Below are positions 31,401 to 46,400 of a DNA stretch of 64,000 nucleotides, piece by piece (position 1 is the stretch's first letter; every line of letters begins with the position of its first letter). The notes under the pieces are model-generated. The model saw nothing but the letters and a program-made list of their open reading frames with translations, searched no databases and was not told the DNA's origin. The position numbers and the translations under genes are program-made. This DNA comes from Papio anubis (taxonomy: Eukaryota > Chordata > Mammalia > Primates > Cercopithecidae), in assembly GCF_008728515.1 (NCBI RefSeq), contig NC_044977.1:166021139-166085138 (forward strand). Direction: 5' to 3'.

Positions 31401-34400
31401 GTAGAAGTTACCTGAAAAATGAAGCCAACCAACTCTTTTGCATTTCAGCTGTTGGGGTTTTTTTTTTTCTTTTTGAGACAGAGTTTCACTACGTGGCCCA
31501 GTTTGGAGTGCAGTGGTATGATCTAGGCTGACTGCAACATCCACTTCCCAGGTTCAAGCAATTCTCCTGCCTCAGCCTCCTTAGTAGCTGGGATTACAGG
31601 CCCACACCACCACTCCCAACGAACTTTTGTATTTTTAGTAGAGACAGGGTTTTGCCATCTTGGCCAAACTGGTCTCAGACTCCTAACCTCAAGTGATCCA
31701 CCTGCCTCGGCCTCCCAAAGTGCTGGAATTATAGGCGTGAACTACCATGCCTGGCCTCAACTGTTTAATTTTCACTTTACTGTTTATATCTCCTGACTTG
31801 AGTTATTGTTCTGAAGCACTCACTTAAAATTTTCATCTCTATTTGATTGTGTTCAAAGGTGGATATCATATGTTACATTTCTTTGTGGATTCTGGATCCA
31901 CAAAGAAAGAATATCAAGATTTTTTCTGTAATTTGTGTGGTTCTTCCTAAATATAATAACTTGATTTAAAAATTCCTGTTGCGCTGGGCATGATGGCTCA
32001 CATCTGTAATCCCAGCACTTTAGGAAGCTGAGGTGGGCAGATCACTTGAGTCCGGGAATTTGAGACCAGCCTGGCCAACATAGCGAAACCCCATCTATAC
32101 AAAAAATACGAAAATTGGCCAGGCGTGGTGGCACACACCTGTAGTCCCAGCTACTCAGAAGGCTGAGGTGGGAGGATTGCTTGAACTCAAGAGGCAGAGG
32201 TTACAGTGAGCCGAGACTACACCCCCACACTCCAGCCTAGGTGACAGAGTGAGAACCCTGTTTCAACCAAAAAAAAAAGAATCCTTGTTGCCTCACCATA
32301 CTTCATGCATCTTACCCCTATAGCACTCTTGATGAAATTGCATGCAGCAGATTTCGCAATTTAGAGAGTTCTAGCTTGTTTGTAGGGGTTTAAAGTTTGC
32401 ATGACATTTATGTTTTATTGTTTGTCTGAAGTTAGCCGAGAAGTTAACAAGGAGCAGTAGGCTCAGAGAGTTGTCTTCCTTCTTTGCTTGGCACTGCATC
32501 TCTAGGCTCAGTAGCTCTTCAGTAAATACTTGTTGAATGAGGGCTAGCCATCTTTCATGTAGCACCTTGAATACCTGAAAAAACTTTAAAGATTCCTAGT
32601 GAGTTTCTCTTCTCAAGAAATATTTATTTTTAAGAAGACATTTATGTGATATTTATAAACAAATTAATCCTCAGTGGTTAGAATATGCGGTGAAATAACA
32701 AGCAGACAGTCCTTTTTTTCTCTTCTGAGAAAAGTGCTTCATACCACAGTTACAATTTTGTTTGCACTAATCAAAAATGTCTTATAGACTCTAAAGTTTA
32801 GGTAATGGAACTGTACATGAAAACATTAACATTCCTCTTGCTGGTTCTGTGATTTTTGAACATTAGCTTAGAACAGTGGTCCTCAAAGAGCATTCCCACT
32901 TCCAGAAGCAGCTGCATTAACTAGGAACTTGTTAAAATGCAGAATCTCAATCAAAGCATTTGGGTGGGACCAACAATTTAGGTTTTAATAAGTTTTCCAG
33001 ATGATTCTGATGGCATGCTAAATTTGAGAACCACTGCTTTATGTGTTCTGAGTAGTTGATTTTACATTAATACTAACATTGATTCTCCCATACACAGAAT
33101 AATTGTGGGGTTTTTTTGAGGTGCAGTGTTTGTCGGAATTTTAAAAACATTGTTGACCGGGTGCGGTGGCTCATGCCTGTAATCCCAGCACTTTGGGAGG
33201 GTGAGGCTGGCAGATCACGAGGTCAGGAGTTTGAGATCAGCCTGGCCAACATGGTGAAACTTCATCTCTACTAAAAATACAAAAATTAGCTGGGCGTGGC
33301 AGTGGGTGCCTGTAACCCCAGTTACTCAGGAGACTGAGGCAGGAGAAACATAACCCAGGAGGCGGAGGTTGCAGTGAGCCGAGATCGCGCCATTGCACTC
33401 CAGCCTGGGCGACAGGGCGAGACTCCATCTCAAAAAAAAAAGAAGAAAGAAATGTATTGCAGTTATTAACTCTAAGTGAAGTGCTGTTTCTACTTATATA
33501 TTTAACACCCATCTAAATTGGTTAGCATGGCAAACTAGTTGTTTTTATTCTAAAACAACATCTAACAGGAATAAAAGTTACTGTTAAAATGAAGAAAAAC
33601 AAGGCTTGTTTCAAACTTATTATTAACATACTATTTTACCTAACAATTCATGGCCAAGTAATTCTCAAGAATAAACCATTGTGGTTAAGAAAGAAGACTG
33701 TATCCAGATTAAAGTTTTTACCACAATGCCTGGCACAGAGTAAAAGGTTTATTAAATTATAGCTATTACAGTTACCATCACCACTGTTACTTTTGGCTGA
33801 GTCATTTTATCACTGTTGATATTTTTGTTGTATTGTCATGATATAGTATTATCTTGAGATGATAGCTGTTACACCTAGTGCATAGCATTTGATTTAGAAA
33901 ATTTGAAGATTTGAAAAACTTTGTGTTTTCCTTTTTTTTTTTTTTAACAGCCTGCTCTGTTGCCCAGGCTGGTGTGCAGTGGTGGCATCAAAGCTCACTG
34001 CAGCCTTGATGTGGGCTCAAGTGGTCTTCCCAAGTAGCTGGGAACTGACTGTAGGCATGCACCCCACACTTGGCTAATTTTTTATTTTTTTGTAGAGACA
34101 GGTCTCACTGTTAGTGCCTAAGTTGGTCTCAAACTCCTGGGCTACAGCAGTCCTCCCACCTCAGCCTCCCAAGGTGCTGGGATTATAGGTGTAAGCCACT
34201 GTGCCCAGCCCAACTGTGTTATTTGTGGAAGTTTCTCAGAGGGAGAAATTACAGGGCTAAAGTACTACATGTATGCATATGTTAAAGTTTCTTCCAGTAA
34301 CTACTTAATAATGTGTACCTGAAAATTGCTAAATTGTTAAATGTCCTCACCATTAAAAAATAGTAAGTGCCAGGCGCATGGCTCATGCCTGTAATCCCAA

Positions 34401-37400
34401 CACTTTGGTAGGTCAAAGTGGGCAGGTCGCTTGAGACCAGCCTGGCCAACATGGCCAAACCCCATCCCTACCAAAAAAAAAAAAGCAAAAAGTAGCTGGG
34501 CGTGGTCGTGCACGCCTGTGGCATGAGTATTGCTTGAACTTGGGAGGCAGAGGTTGCAGTGAGCTGAGATAGCGCCACTGCACTGCAGCCTGAGCAACAG
34601 AGTGAGACTCTGCCACGGAGGTTGCAGTGAGCCGAGATAGCGCCACTGCACTCCAGCCTGAGCAACAGAGTGAGACTCTGTCTCAAAAAAAAAAAAAAAA
34701 GGTAAGTAGGTGAGGTGATACAGTATTGAATTACCTTGATTTAGTCACCTCACAATGTGTACATATATCAAAACGTATTATATATCATAAGTTATATTGT
34801 AAATACATACGATTTTTATTTTCAACAATACCTTAATAAAGCTGGGGAAAATAAAGTTACTTCCTAAACACAAAAGCTAGCTAGAAAATTTAAATCCAAA
34901 TAACTTATGTTTTTCCAGTAGCAGAAAGCTTTCTACTGTTGCCCTTCACTTGTTAGCCTTCAGAATGGCTTGTTTGTATAATTATAATCTGTGCTTTTAT
35001 CTTTTTGCATGTGCACATTGTTAAAAGTACTTTTGAGAAAGAATAGAAGACCTGGAGACCAAACCACCAGCATGTGGTTTTTGATTCATGAGAAAAAATG
35101 TGTGTTTCAAATATTCATTCTACTTTCTGATACATTGATAGTTAAAATTTGTGGAAGTTAATCATTTGGTTTCAAGTGAAATATTATTATCTTTATGCAT
35201 ATTTTCTTCTAAAAAGTACATATTCAGAATTTGAGAGGTTATTACCTAGAGAAGTTGATAGAGATTTGATATTTCATATCCGTTTATGTCACAACCTAAA
35301 AAAGTCTTTCAGTAGTCTTAACTATTCCCTAACTTCTTAGTTTAAAATATTATCATATGTGGCTACTTTAACATTCCTGTGAGCTGGGAGTCGGTATGCA
35401 TGGTTCTCATCCTCACATGCTTTCATAAGCATTTATGTGAACTCTGTTTATACATTTGTAACACGAGAGTATTGAACTAGGTCAGGATTCTTGTAGGCCA
35501 GGTGTGGTGGCTCACGCCTGTAATCCCAACACTTTGGAAGGCCGAGGCAGGCATATCACCTGAGGTCAGGAGTTCGAAACCAGTCTGACCAACATGGCAA
35601 AACACTGTCTCTACTAAAAATACAAAAATTAGTAGGGCGTGGTGTCATATGCCTGTAATCCCAGCTACTGAGGCATGATAATTGCTTGAACCTGGGAGGC
35701 AGAGGTTGCAGTGAGCTGAGATCACACCACTGCACTTCAGCCTGGGTGACAGAGTGCTGAGGCATGGGGGGCTGAGACATGAGAATTGCCTCAACCTGGG
35801 AGGCAGAGGTTGCAGTGAGCAGAGATTGCACCACTGTGCTACAACCTGGGTGACAGAGCAAGACTGCATCTCAAAAAAAAAAAAAAAAAAGGATTGTTGT
35901 AGAGCAGATGTTCTTATAAACTGTATACTCTTCTCATTAAACAGTATAGTCAATACAATTTAACTTTTGTTTTCTTAAAATGTATTTTAAGATTTGGAAT
36001 CATGAGCATCAGTTTCTGCCTTGCCATGCTTAGTGTGTTGATGCTCTCTGGTGGTTTGGAAATATTCAAGCTGTTTGGTAGAATGATTTTGCCAAATAGC
36101 TCTTAGTGAACTGCTCTTACTGATTCACTAATTTGCTGCTTTTATTTGTTATATATGGGAAATATTAGGTTGTCTAAAGCAAACCAAAATGAAACCGGAA
36201 ATCATCTCTGATGATTCTAAAATTAGAAATCAGGGACGACTTCTTGGTATAGTTTGGGAGACAAATTGAGTAAACATTGTAATCTGGTGCTATATATTAA
36301 AGGTTTTTGAAAGTGATATTATATGCCACTTTTTAAAAATTAAGCCTAAATCTCCAACTGATCTTTCTGTTAATGTACTGATTTATATTATATATAAATA
36401 TCTCCAAAAGAGGATATACATAGAAAGTAGTCTCAGTTCCATTCTGAGGAAATCTGTAAATTTGCATAAGCTTTAGTGCATGGACTTTGTGAGATTTATT
36501 CTGGCTGCATTTAGTCTATTTTTGCTACCTCTCTGGTTGTGTTCTGATTTTTTGAGACAGGGTCTTGCTCTGTTGCCCAGGGTGAAGTGCAGTGACATGA
36601 TCATGGCTCACTGCAGCCTCAGCCTCTTGGGTCAAGCAGTCTTCTCACCTTAGCCTCCCAAGTAGCTGGGACTATAGGTGTGCACCACCATGCCTGGCTA
36701 ATGTTGAAGTTTTTGTAGAGACGAGGTCTTGCTGTGTTGCCCAAGCAGGTCTTAAAACTCCTGACCTCAAGTGATCCTCCTGCCTTGGCCTCCCAAAGTG
36801 CTGGGATTATAGGCGTGAGCCACCGCGCCAGGCTGCATTCTGAATATATAAGGTTTCTAGATAATTGATCTTTTCAGAGACACACTGAGAGGCACATGAA
36901 AGACACTTGGTTTTGAATAATAATTGGTGGAGGCAATTTTGCTTTTAGAATAGAATAAATAATTCTTACTTGATAGAAACATGGGAAATTTTGGCAAACT
37001 GTTTCTCCCTTTTTTAGGTTATATACCATAATAACCTGACATTGCATATACATAATCTTGTTTATGAAGTATGCTGAGTAAATTTATGATAGGATAGTAT
37101 CATTTGGAGTTACATCAAGAGCCTTTTCAGCAAACCTCTTTGTGAAGGAGAATAAAGATGTGTAAGAGTAAGAAAAGCAACAAGAGTACTTCTAAAGGTT
37201 TTTGTTTGTTTGTTTTTGAGACAGGGTCTTGCTCTGTTACCCAGACTGGAGTGCAGTGGCATGATCGTGGCTCACTGCAGCCTCAACTTCTGGGCTCCAG
37301 CCATCCTCCCACCTCAGCCTCCTGAGTAGCTGAGACCACAGGCGTGTGTGCTCCTGCCCCCAGCTAATTATTTTTGTGTTTTTGGTAGAGATGGCTAGTC

Positions 37401-40400
37401 TCTGTGTTTCCCAGGCTGGTCTCGAACTCCTGAGGTCAAACAATCAACCTGCATTAGCGTCGCAAAGTGCTGGGAGTACAGGCGTAAGGCACTTGTGCCA
37501 GGCCTCGTTTTTTGTTTTTTCATTCATTGGTTACCTTGATGTATATGTAAACTTTAGTTACTTAGTTACTAAATTCTTCAAGATGAAAAAGTTAAGTGTT
37601 AACTGAAGTCATATGTTAGACTTTGAAAATAAGAATGCACTACAAATCAGAATATCTGAAGTAAGTGTTGCTAAACAGCATTCATCCTTCTTTCGAGGAA
37701 AGGTAGAAGCAGGATGAAGAACCAGTTAGTTATTCACGGTTTTTTAAGCCTTAAGTGTTTACAGTAGTAGTAGTTGGATATTCTTTGGGTTCCAAATAAG
37801 AAGTGGGTAATCTTGATACGTGACTAGTCACTGCATAATTATCAGACACCTTCAGCTTTTCTCAGTCAAAAAACTGTTCTTTATCTTTGCGTTAAACTAG
37901 AGCCAGAATGTGTTCCACTTAGTTACTATCATTTTTATTTGAGGTATAACATGAATAGAATTTTCTCCTCTATTGCATTCATATGTAATTTGTGAATTTT
38001 AGAAATGTGTGACTTCTAGGAAATAAAGGATAATTTAAAGATAGGATACTTAAAATAATTACTTGTTATGTGATACATTCCTAGAACTTAAACAGCTTTT
38101 TCGCAGGTTTCATCTGTACCTTGTCATGGCTATATGGGGAGGTACTAATTTTATAGACAAGGAAACTGAAGCAATAAAAGTTAAGTATATGCTTGAAGTT
38201 TTGCAACTAGGTGACAGCTGGGATTAAAGACATCTTTCTGAAATGCCATTCATGTTCTGGAATGTACTGTGTATGTGTGTGTTTCTCCTTGCAAGAACCT
38301 CTCAGACTGTTAAATAATATGTAGTTTTTGACAGGTAGGGGCTTTCTTGCTATATATCACTTAAGGAAAATAATGTGAAAGTATTTTGAAAACAAAAGAA
38401 TATAAGATGATAATTTAAATTGTCCATATTCCTAAATTATCACCATTTTCATTTTTATGCCATTATCATGTATCACACGCTGTATTTTAACTGACTTTAA
38501 TCAAATACATTAATTTGTTCATGTGAATCAAAATTCAAGAGGTTTATAAGGTTTACAGTGAAAAATCTCCCCCTCATCTTCTATCAAGCCCACTCAGTTC
38601 TTTTCCCCAAAGATGATGTTACTTTGTTATATATCCTTGCAAAGTTGCTGCTATACTCAAATCTATATATTCGTGTTTCCCTTTTTACAAAATTTGAAAT
38701 ATGTCAGACCTACTATAATACACTTTTTATTTTTCACTTTAATGCTGGTCTAGTTATCTATTGCTGAGACGCAAATGACTCCAAATGTAGAGACTTAAAA
38801 TTATTTTATCATCTCCATGGTTCTAGCGAGTGGGCTTAGTAGGTGTTTCTCACTCTGATCTTTCCCCTGCTTTTGCAGTTCATTATGGGGCAACAATCAT
38901 CTCAACACATCTGGCAGTTGGTGCTGGCTGTTGGTTGGGACCTCAGATGGAGCTGTTAGTTAGAACACACCTACATGTAGTAGCCTTTTATGACGTTGCT
39001 CCAGAAGTCACATAGAAAGATAGCATCAGTTCTATTCTAGCCACAGGCCTGTACAGATTCAAGGGAAGAGTGTCAACATCACATTGTAAGAAGAATGTGG
39101 TATGGAGTGTCTTGTTGCAGCTACCTTAGAAAATACAATCTACTGGCCGGGCCGGGTGGCTCACACCTGTAATCCCAGCACTTTGGGAAGCTGAGGTGGG
39201 CGGATCACGAGGACAGGAGTTCGAGACCAGCCTGGCTAACGTAGTGAAACCACTTCTCTACTAAAAATACAAAAATTAGCCGGGCATAGTGGTGCATGCC
39301 TGTAGTCCCAGCTACTCAGGCTGAGGCAGGAGAATGGCTTGAACCTGGAAGGCGGAGGTTGTGGTGAGCCAAGATTGCGCTACTGCACTCCAGCCTGGGC
39401 AACAGAGCAAGAATCCATCTCAAAAAAAAAAAAAATACTATCTACCATAAGACCTATCTATATCAAAAGAACATCCGCATTTTTCTTGGCTGTAACAGTA
39501 TTCCCTTGCCTGTGTCATATTAGTAATAACAGTTCTCTAGTTTTAGATATGTACATTGTTATATCTTTGGCTGTAATAGTAGTGTGCTAAATAACAGTGA
39601 GCAGTAATTTCTCACATATTCTGAGAATATCTGGAGTATATATTTTTAGAGCCCATTGTGTTTACTTTCTCTTTTTTTTTTTTTTGAATCGGGGTATCAC
39701 TTGCCCAGGCTGGTGTTCAGTGATGCTATCACAGCTTGCTGCAGCCTTGAACTCCTGGGCTCAAATGATATTCCCACTTCAGCCTCCCAAGTAGCTGGGA
39801 CTACAGGTATGAACCAACACACTTGGCTGATTTTTAAATTTTTGTAGAAAAGGGTTCTCATTATGTTGCCCAGGGTAATCTCAAACTCCTGGCCTCAAGC
39901 CATCCTCCTACCTTCACCTCCCGAAGTGTTGGGATTAAAGGCGCGAGCCACCATGCCCAGGCTGTGTTTCGTTTTTCTGTGAACTATTCATAACCTCATG
40001 TTATTTCTGTATAGATTTCTTTGTAATAGTCACACTACTGCATTCCATTTGATTTATTAATGGTAATATTTCTCAGTACATCTATATTGTCACATTTTAG
40101 TATCTGGCAATCTCCTCTTTTTATTTTTTAACTGTTCCATTGTTGGGCATTTAATGTTTGCTTTTTTGTTTGCTGTTTTAGGTAATCACCTAATAGAGGG
40201 GATATCTTAGAATTTCAGCCGCCCCGCCGACTTACTTTTGTAAGATCAATTTCTAGAGGTGATTATTACTGAACCCAAAGGAATTTTATCCTAATAAAAT
40301 TGTTTTGTAGGATCAAAAGAATTCTAGTCTTCATCACTTTTTTAACCCTTAGAGATACACCCAATTTTTTTGAGAGTTGGCCTAGATAATTATATCCTAG

Positions 40401-43400
40401 GATTACAGATTTCCTCTGTTAATAGGAGTTTAAAGTTTTCCCTCTCAGTTCTCTCTCCTTTAGTCTTTTTTTCTATTATGTTGTAAAATTCTCAGATATC
40501 AGAACTTTTGTTTTTGTTTTGAGAGACAAGGTCTTCCTCTGTCACCCAGGCTGAAGTGCAGTGGCATGATTATGGCTCACTGCAGCCTCCACCCCCTGGG
40601 CTGAAATGATCCTCCCACCTCAGCCTCCCAAGTAGATGGTACTACATGTGCATGTGCCACCATGCCTGGCGAATTTATTTTTAAGATGGAGTCTTGCTGT
40701 GTTGCCCAGGTTGGTCTTGAACTCCTGGCCTCAAGCGATCTTCCTGAGATAGGAATCCCAAAGTGATGGGATTATAGGTGTGAGCCACTGTGCTCAGCCA
40801 AATATTAGAACTTTTAAATTCATTTAATATATAAGCTTACTGCCAAGCATGAAAAAATCACTTTGAAGGCCAGTAATGTTTTAAAAGTCTGGAAGATTCT
40901 CTTGAGGGCTAGGAAGGATTATGTGCTAGGTTCTTGAACTAGGAGAAAAGGGAAGGAATCCTGGTATGCAAAATAGCTTGGGCACTATCCTTGCACATTT
41001 GACAAGTTTAGTGACATACTTTTGTTGAGTAAAGTATCTGTTGTCTATAGATAACATGTCTTTTGTAGATACTTATATATCTACCTACCTACCTATAGAT
41101 ATCTACATGTCTATATCTCCCTTAAAGCTAAGCTAATTTTCTTAACCTTTTCTCTGTTGATATTTGTTTGGTAGCCTTTATCTGATTCTAGTTAATAACT
41201 CGTAACAACCTGTACCCTATCATTTTTTAAAAAATACCTTTTGTCTTTGTAATGTGTTCTTTCATTCTTCCCAATTCAGCAGTTCTGGTACGTTCCTGTT
41301 ACATAAATCTAATCTGGTGAGCAGAGATGTTCTTAGGGTTATGCCACTTGGTGAGGTAATCACAGGGTCTTAGCCCTGAAGGCGCTCACACTGACTTTAT
41401 CAGTTTATTCTAGGGTGATCAGGTTTGGGGCACTAACTTAATACTAACAAACTCCTAAGATTAATTTTATTTTACTTATTTTTTTGAGACAGAGTCGCCC
41501 AGGCTGGCGTGGGCAGAGTGCAGTGGCGTGATCTTGGCTCACTGCAACCTCTGCCTCTCTGGTTCAAACGATTCTTGTGCCTCGGCCTCCTGAGTAGCCG
41601 TGACTACAGGCGCATGTCACCACGTCTGGCGAATTTTTCTATTTTTAGTAGAGACAAGGTTTCACCATGTTGGCCAGGCTGGTCTTGAACTACCTCAGAT
41701 CCCACGTTGGCCTCCTAAAATGCTGGAATTACACAGACGGGAGCTACCATGCCTAGCCAAAACTCCTAAGATTAACTTACTTATTACCTACTTACCTACT
41801 TACTTACTTACTTACTTACTTACTTTATTTATTTATTTATTTGTTTATTTATTTATTTGAGACAGAGTCTCGCTGTGTCCCCTAGGCTGGAGTGCAGTGG
41901 TGTAATCTCTGCTCACTGCAACATCTGCCTCCTGTGTTTGCCTGTCTCCGCCTCCCAGGTAGCTGGGATTACAGGTGCATGCTGCCACACCCGACTAATT
42001 TTTGTATTTTTTAGTAGAGACGGGTTTCACCATGTTGGCCAGGCTGGTCTCAAACTCCTGACATCAAGTGATCCACCTGCCTTGGCCTCCCAGAGTGCTG
42101 GGATTACAGGTGTGAGCCAATGTGCCTGGCCCAAAGATTAATTTTCAAACAACGTGCATCAGTATGTTAGAAATACCTAGTGTTAGCTGGGTGTGGTGGT
42201 GCGTGCCCGTAGTCCCACCTACTCCGGAGGCTGACTTGGGAGGATTGCTTGAGGCCAGGAGTTCAACGGCACACTGAACTATGATAGCACCGCTGCCCCA
42301 ACCTGGATGACAGTGGGAGACCCTGTGTTAAAAGAAAGAAAGAAAAATTCCTAGGGCGACGATGTTCAGCTGGTGACATGTGGCTGACTGTCTTATGTAC
42401 TGGTTAGTGGACTCCCTTAGAGTTGGGTGTCCCGTAAGGGTTGCTGTCAAGTTGTGATAGTAAAAAGCATTGACTTCTCAATATCCTTTACCCTAGACAG
42501 TGTTGGAGAAATACTGATTTTTATTCTTTACCTCACTCTTGACTTAATGCAGGATCTTCCCTGTGTATCATTAATATTCTTCAGGATTTTAAATCATTTC
42601 GCAACTATTACCTTTAGATGTTGCTCATAGATATTTATGTTTGTTTCCTTCCTTTATTTATTTATATTTTGGGGCGGGGGCGGGGGTGGGGATGGGACGA
42701 CAGGGTCTCAGTGTCACCCAGGCTCAGGTGATCCTCCTGCCTGAGTCGCAGACCTCTTACCCCGTACCCCCCGCCCAGTAACTGGGACTACAGGTGCACG
42801 CCACCACACCTGTTTTTGTATTTTTGTTAGTAGAGACGATTTCTCCATGTTGTCCAGGCTGGTCTCGAATTCCCGGGCTCAAGCGATGTGCCCGCCTGGT
42901 CCTCCCAAAGTGCTGGGACTACAGGTGTGAACCACTGCGCCTTACCCAGATTTCTTTTTTAAATTGTGGTAAAATATCCGTAACACAAAATTTACAATTT
43001 TAACTATTTTTTAGTATACAGTTGAGTGGTATTAGGTACTTTTAGCATTGTTGTGTAACTATCCAAAACTATCTTCCCTAACTGAAACTCAGCACCCATT
43101 AAACAATAACCTCCCGTGTCTGGCAACCACCATTCACCTTTTCTTTTGACTCTAGCTACCTCACATAAGTAGAATTGTACAGTATTTGTACTTTCGTGAC
43201 TTCCTTATTTCATTTAGCATAATGTCCTCAACATTCCATCCATATTGTAAAGCATGTGCCAGAATTTCCTTCCTAAAACTTCTTAGGCTGGATAATATTC
43301 CATTGTATGTATATACTTTGTCTTGTTTGTCCATCATTGGACACTTAGGTTGCTTTCATCTTTAGCTATTACGAATAATGTTGCTGTGAACATTGGTGTA

Positions 43401-46400
43401 CAAATACTGTTTTAAGTTCCTGCTTTCACTACTTTTGGATATATTCCCATAAGTGGAATTGCCAGATCATATGGTGATTCTGTCTAATATTTTTGAGAAA
43501 TATCTATACAGTTTTCCACACCAGCTGCAAAGCAGTTCCAGTTTTTCCACGTGATCACCCACACTTTACCTTTTTCTCTTGCTTTGATCATAGCCATTCT
43601 AATGGCAGTGAGGTGGTAATTTGTGGTTTTGACTTGCATATCTCTAATGATTGGTGATATTGAACATCTTTTCATGTGCTTATTAGACTTATTTATTTAT
43701 TTATTTTGGTTTTTTGAAACAGGGTCTCACTCTGTCACCCAGGCTGGAGTGCAGTAGCATGATCACAGCACACTGCAGCACATGAGCTCAGGTGATTCTT
43801 CCACCTGTACCTCCCAAGTAGTCTGGCGCATACCCCCGCGCCTGGCTCATTTTTAAATGTTTTATAGAGACAGAGTCTCACTATATTGCTCAGGCAGATC
43901 TTGAACTCCTGCTTAAGCAGTTCTATTATCTTGGACTTCCAAAGTCCTGGGGTTACAGTTGTGAGCCACTGTGCCCAGCTCTTATTGGTCATTTGTGTAT
44001 ATTCATTGGATAAATGTCTATTCTAGTCCTTTGTCCATTTTCTTCTTTTGAGATGGAGTTTCAGTCTGCCGCCCAGGCTGGTGTGCCATGGCACCATCTT
44101 GACTTGCTGCAACCTCCATCTCCTGGGCACAAGGAATTCTTCTGCCTCAGCCTCCCGAGTAGCTGGGATTACAGGCAACCACCACCACGTCCAGCTGATT
44201 TTTGTATTTTTAATAGAGACAGGGTTTCATCATTTTGGCCAGGGTAATCTTGAACTCCTGACCTCAGGTGATCCACCCACTTCAGTCTCCCAAAGTGCTG
44301 AGATTACAGGCATGAGCCATTGCGCTCGGCCCTTTGTCCGTTTTCTAATCAGGTTTTTTGTTGTTGCTGAATTGTAGGAGTTCCTTATATTAATATATTC
44401 TAGCTTTCAATCCCTTATCAGATGCTCATTGATTTTTAAGAATGAATTCTAGATAAATTAGTATTTATAGATCACCTCTTAAGATGGATTAATTTTGAGA
44501 AGATTGCTCTCTTTCTATATGTTATCTACATAATAATTTCTTATTTTGTTGTTAGGCTTTTGGAATATTTTCTTTTTGCGTTTACTCACAGTGTATATGC
44601 ATTACTGTGCCCTATTTATTTCCCCCCGGGTGCTGAGTAATACTTTGCCCGATTCTACTTTTATTTCTTTCTTTTCCTCACATTAATTGAAATGTAACTC
44701 TTCCCTAACTACACTCACGACTGTGGCTTCTGCAATGCATTCATTGGGTGCTTCCTGTATACACACACTTTTGTAGGAAATAAAAATGGCCTCAGTTTTT
44801 TTTCCCCCCGTTTTCAGCTATGTATTCTTCTCTATGTGTAATTTTATCATCTGAAGTTAGTGCTTATCTGAGAAAATCTGTTATGTTGGATTACTGCTAT
44901 TAGTACTCATTTTCCCAGTGAACCAATTTCTGTCTTCACTGATAACTTTAGTACCTGATTCTAACAATCTCTAATTTGAATTTTTTTTTTTATCACAAAG
45001 CCACATTCTATTTCTGAAAATTTGAACAAGACCCTTTCCCCTCTCTAGTCACTGCATCCTTTCCTTTTAGTTTTAATTGCTACTTAATATTTACTGCGTA
45101 TTTAGTTACTAGTATTTTTTTTTCACTTACACATTTGGATTTTTTTTAAAAGGTACTCAAATATGACAACCTATATTATTGTTTCTCTATACACATTTAT
45201 TTACTACCAAAAATTGAAAAAAACAGCATATCGAAATTTCCTTACTGCAGTTCAAATCTTTGAAAACCAGAAAATCTGATTTATTATGCTGTAGCCAAAC
45301 TACCCAGTGTTTTCTTTACATTGTTTCCCCACAAGTTACTTTACTTGTGATTCTTTCTTTTGAGACAGCCTGTCTCTGTCACCCAGGCTGGAGTGCAGTG
45401 GCACAATCTCAGCTCAGTGCAACCTCTGCCTCCAGGATTTGAGATATTCTCATGCCCCAGCCTCCTGAGTAGGTGGTACTACAGGCACGTGCCACCATGC
45501 CTAGCTAATTTTTGTATTTTTAATAGCCAGGGTTTCACTGTTTTGGCCAGACTGGTCTCAAACTCCTGGCCTCAAGTGATCCTCCTGCCTCAGCCTCCCA
45601 CAGTGTGCTGCGCCCAGCCTTACTTCCAATTCTTGATGACGGATTTCGTTTCACTAACAAGGTTGTTTTTAATTATTAAATAGTTTTAAATTCTTTGAGC
45701 ATAGAAGTTTGTTCTACCTACTGTCTTGAACTCCTGACCTCAAGTGATCCACCTGCCTTGGCCTCCCAAAGTGCTGGGATTACAGATGTGTGAGCCACAG
45801 TGCCTGCCCTATTTATATTTTTTCATTATGCTAATTTAGGAGATAAAAATTGTTTTTACTATGTGGATGATTTTGTTGACTACTGGTCTCCTTTTCCATT
45901 CTTTTGTGAATTGTCTTTACATATTTATTCTTGAGGTTCTAAAAATTTTCTGAACATTTATAATAACTTTCTACAGATTGAAAATACTAATCCCTTAGCA
46001 TCCATTGTAGAAATTTTTCTCATTAGGTTTGCCCCTTTGTCATGGATGTTATGACACAAGTTTTGCAAACCTGAAGTCTCATATTTTTGTGTAATCAAAT
46101 CTGTAGTCTTATATAGAATTTTGGTCAATTTTAATAAAGCAGTTCTTTCCTGTCAGTTTTGATAAATAATACGTTTGGGCTTGAAGTTGTATGGTTTCTC
46201 AGTTTTTGTATTTTTTCCCCTTTCTGTTTAATTCATGTAGAATCATTTTAGTTATGAGGTGGGGGTTACTTTGTTTTTCTTTTTTTTCTTGAGATGGTCT
46301 CTCACTCTGTCACCCCGGCTGGAGTGCAGGCGTGTGATCTTGGCTCACTGCAACCTCTGCCTCCTGGGTTCAAGCAATTCTCCTGCCTCAGCCTCCTGAG

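Larger units (their letters stand above)
42955..44440 (-). mobile_element. Old L1 (L1M-type) 3' fragment, interrupted by two Alus
   Basis: The minus strand encodes decayed L1 ORF2 C-terminal sequence (for example [20 protein letters not shown] at about 43608-43667), and the plus strand carries the reversed 3' region. The copy resumes after Alus at 43707-43981 and 44043-44330. Confidence 0.75.
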
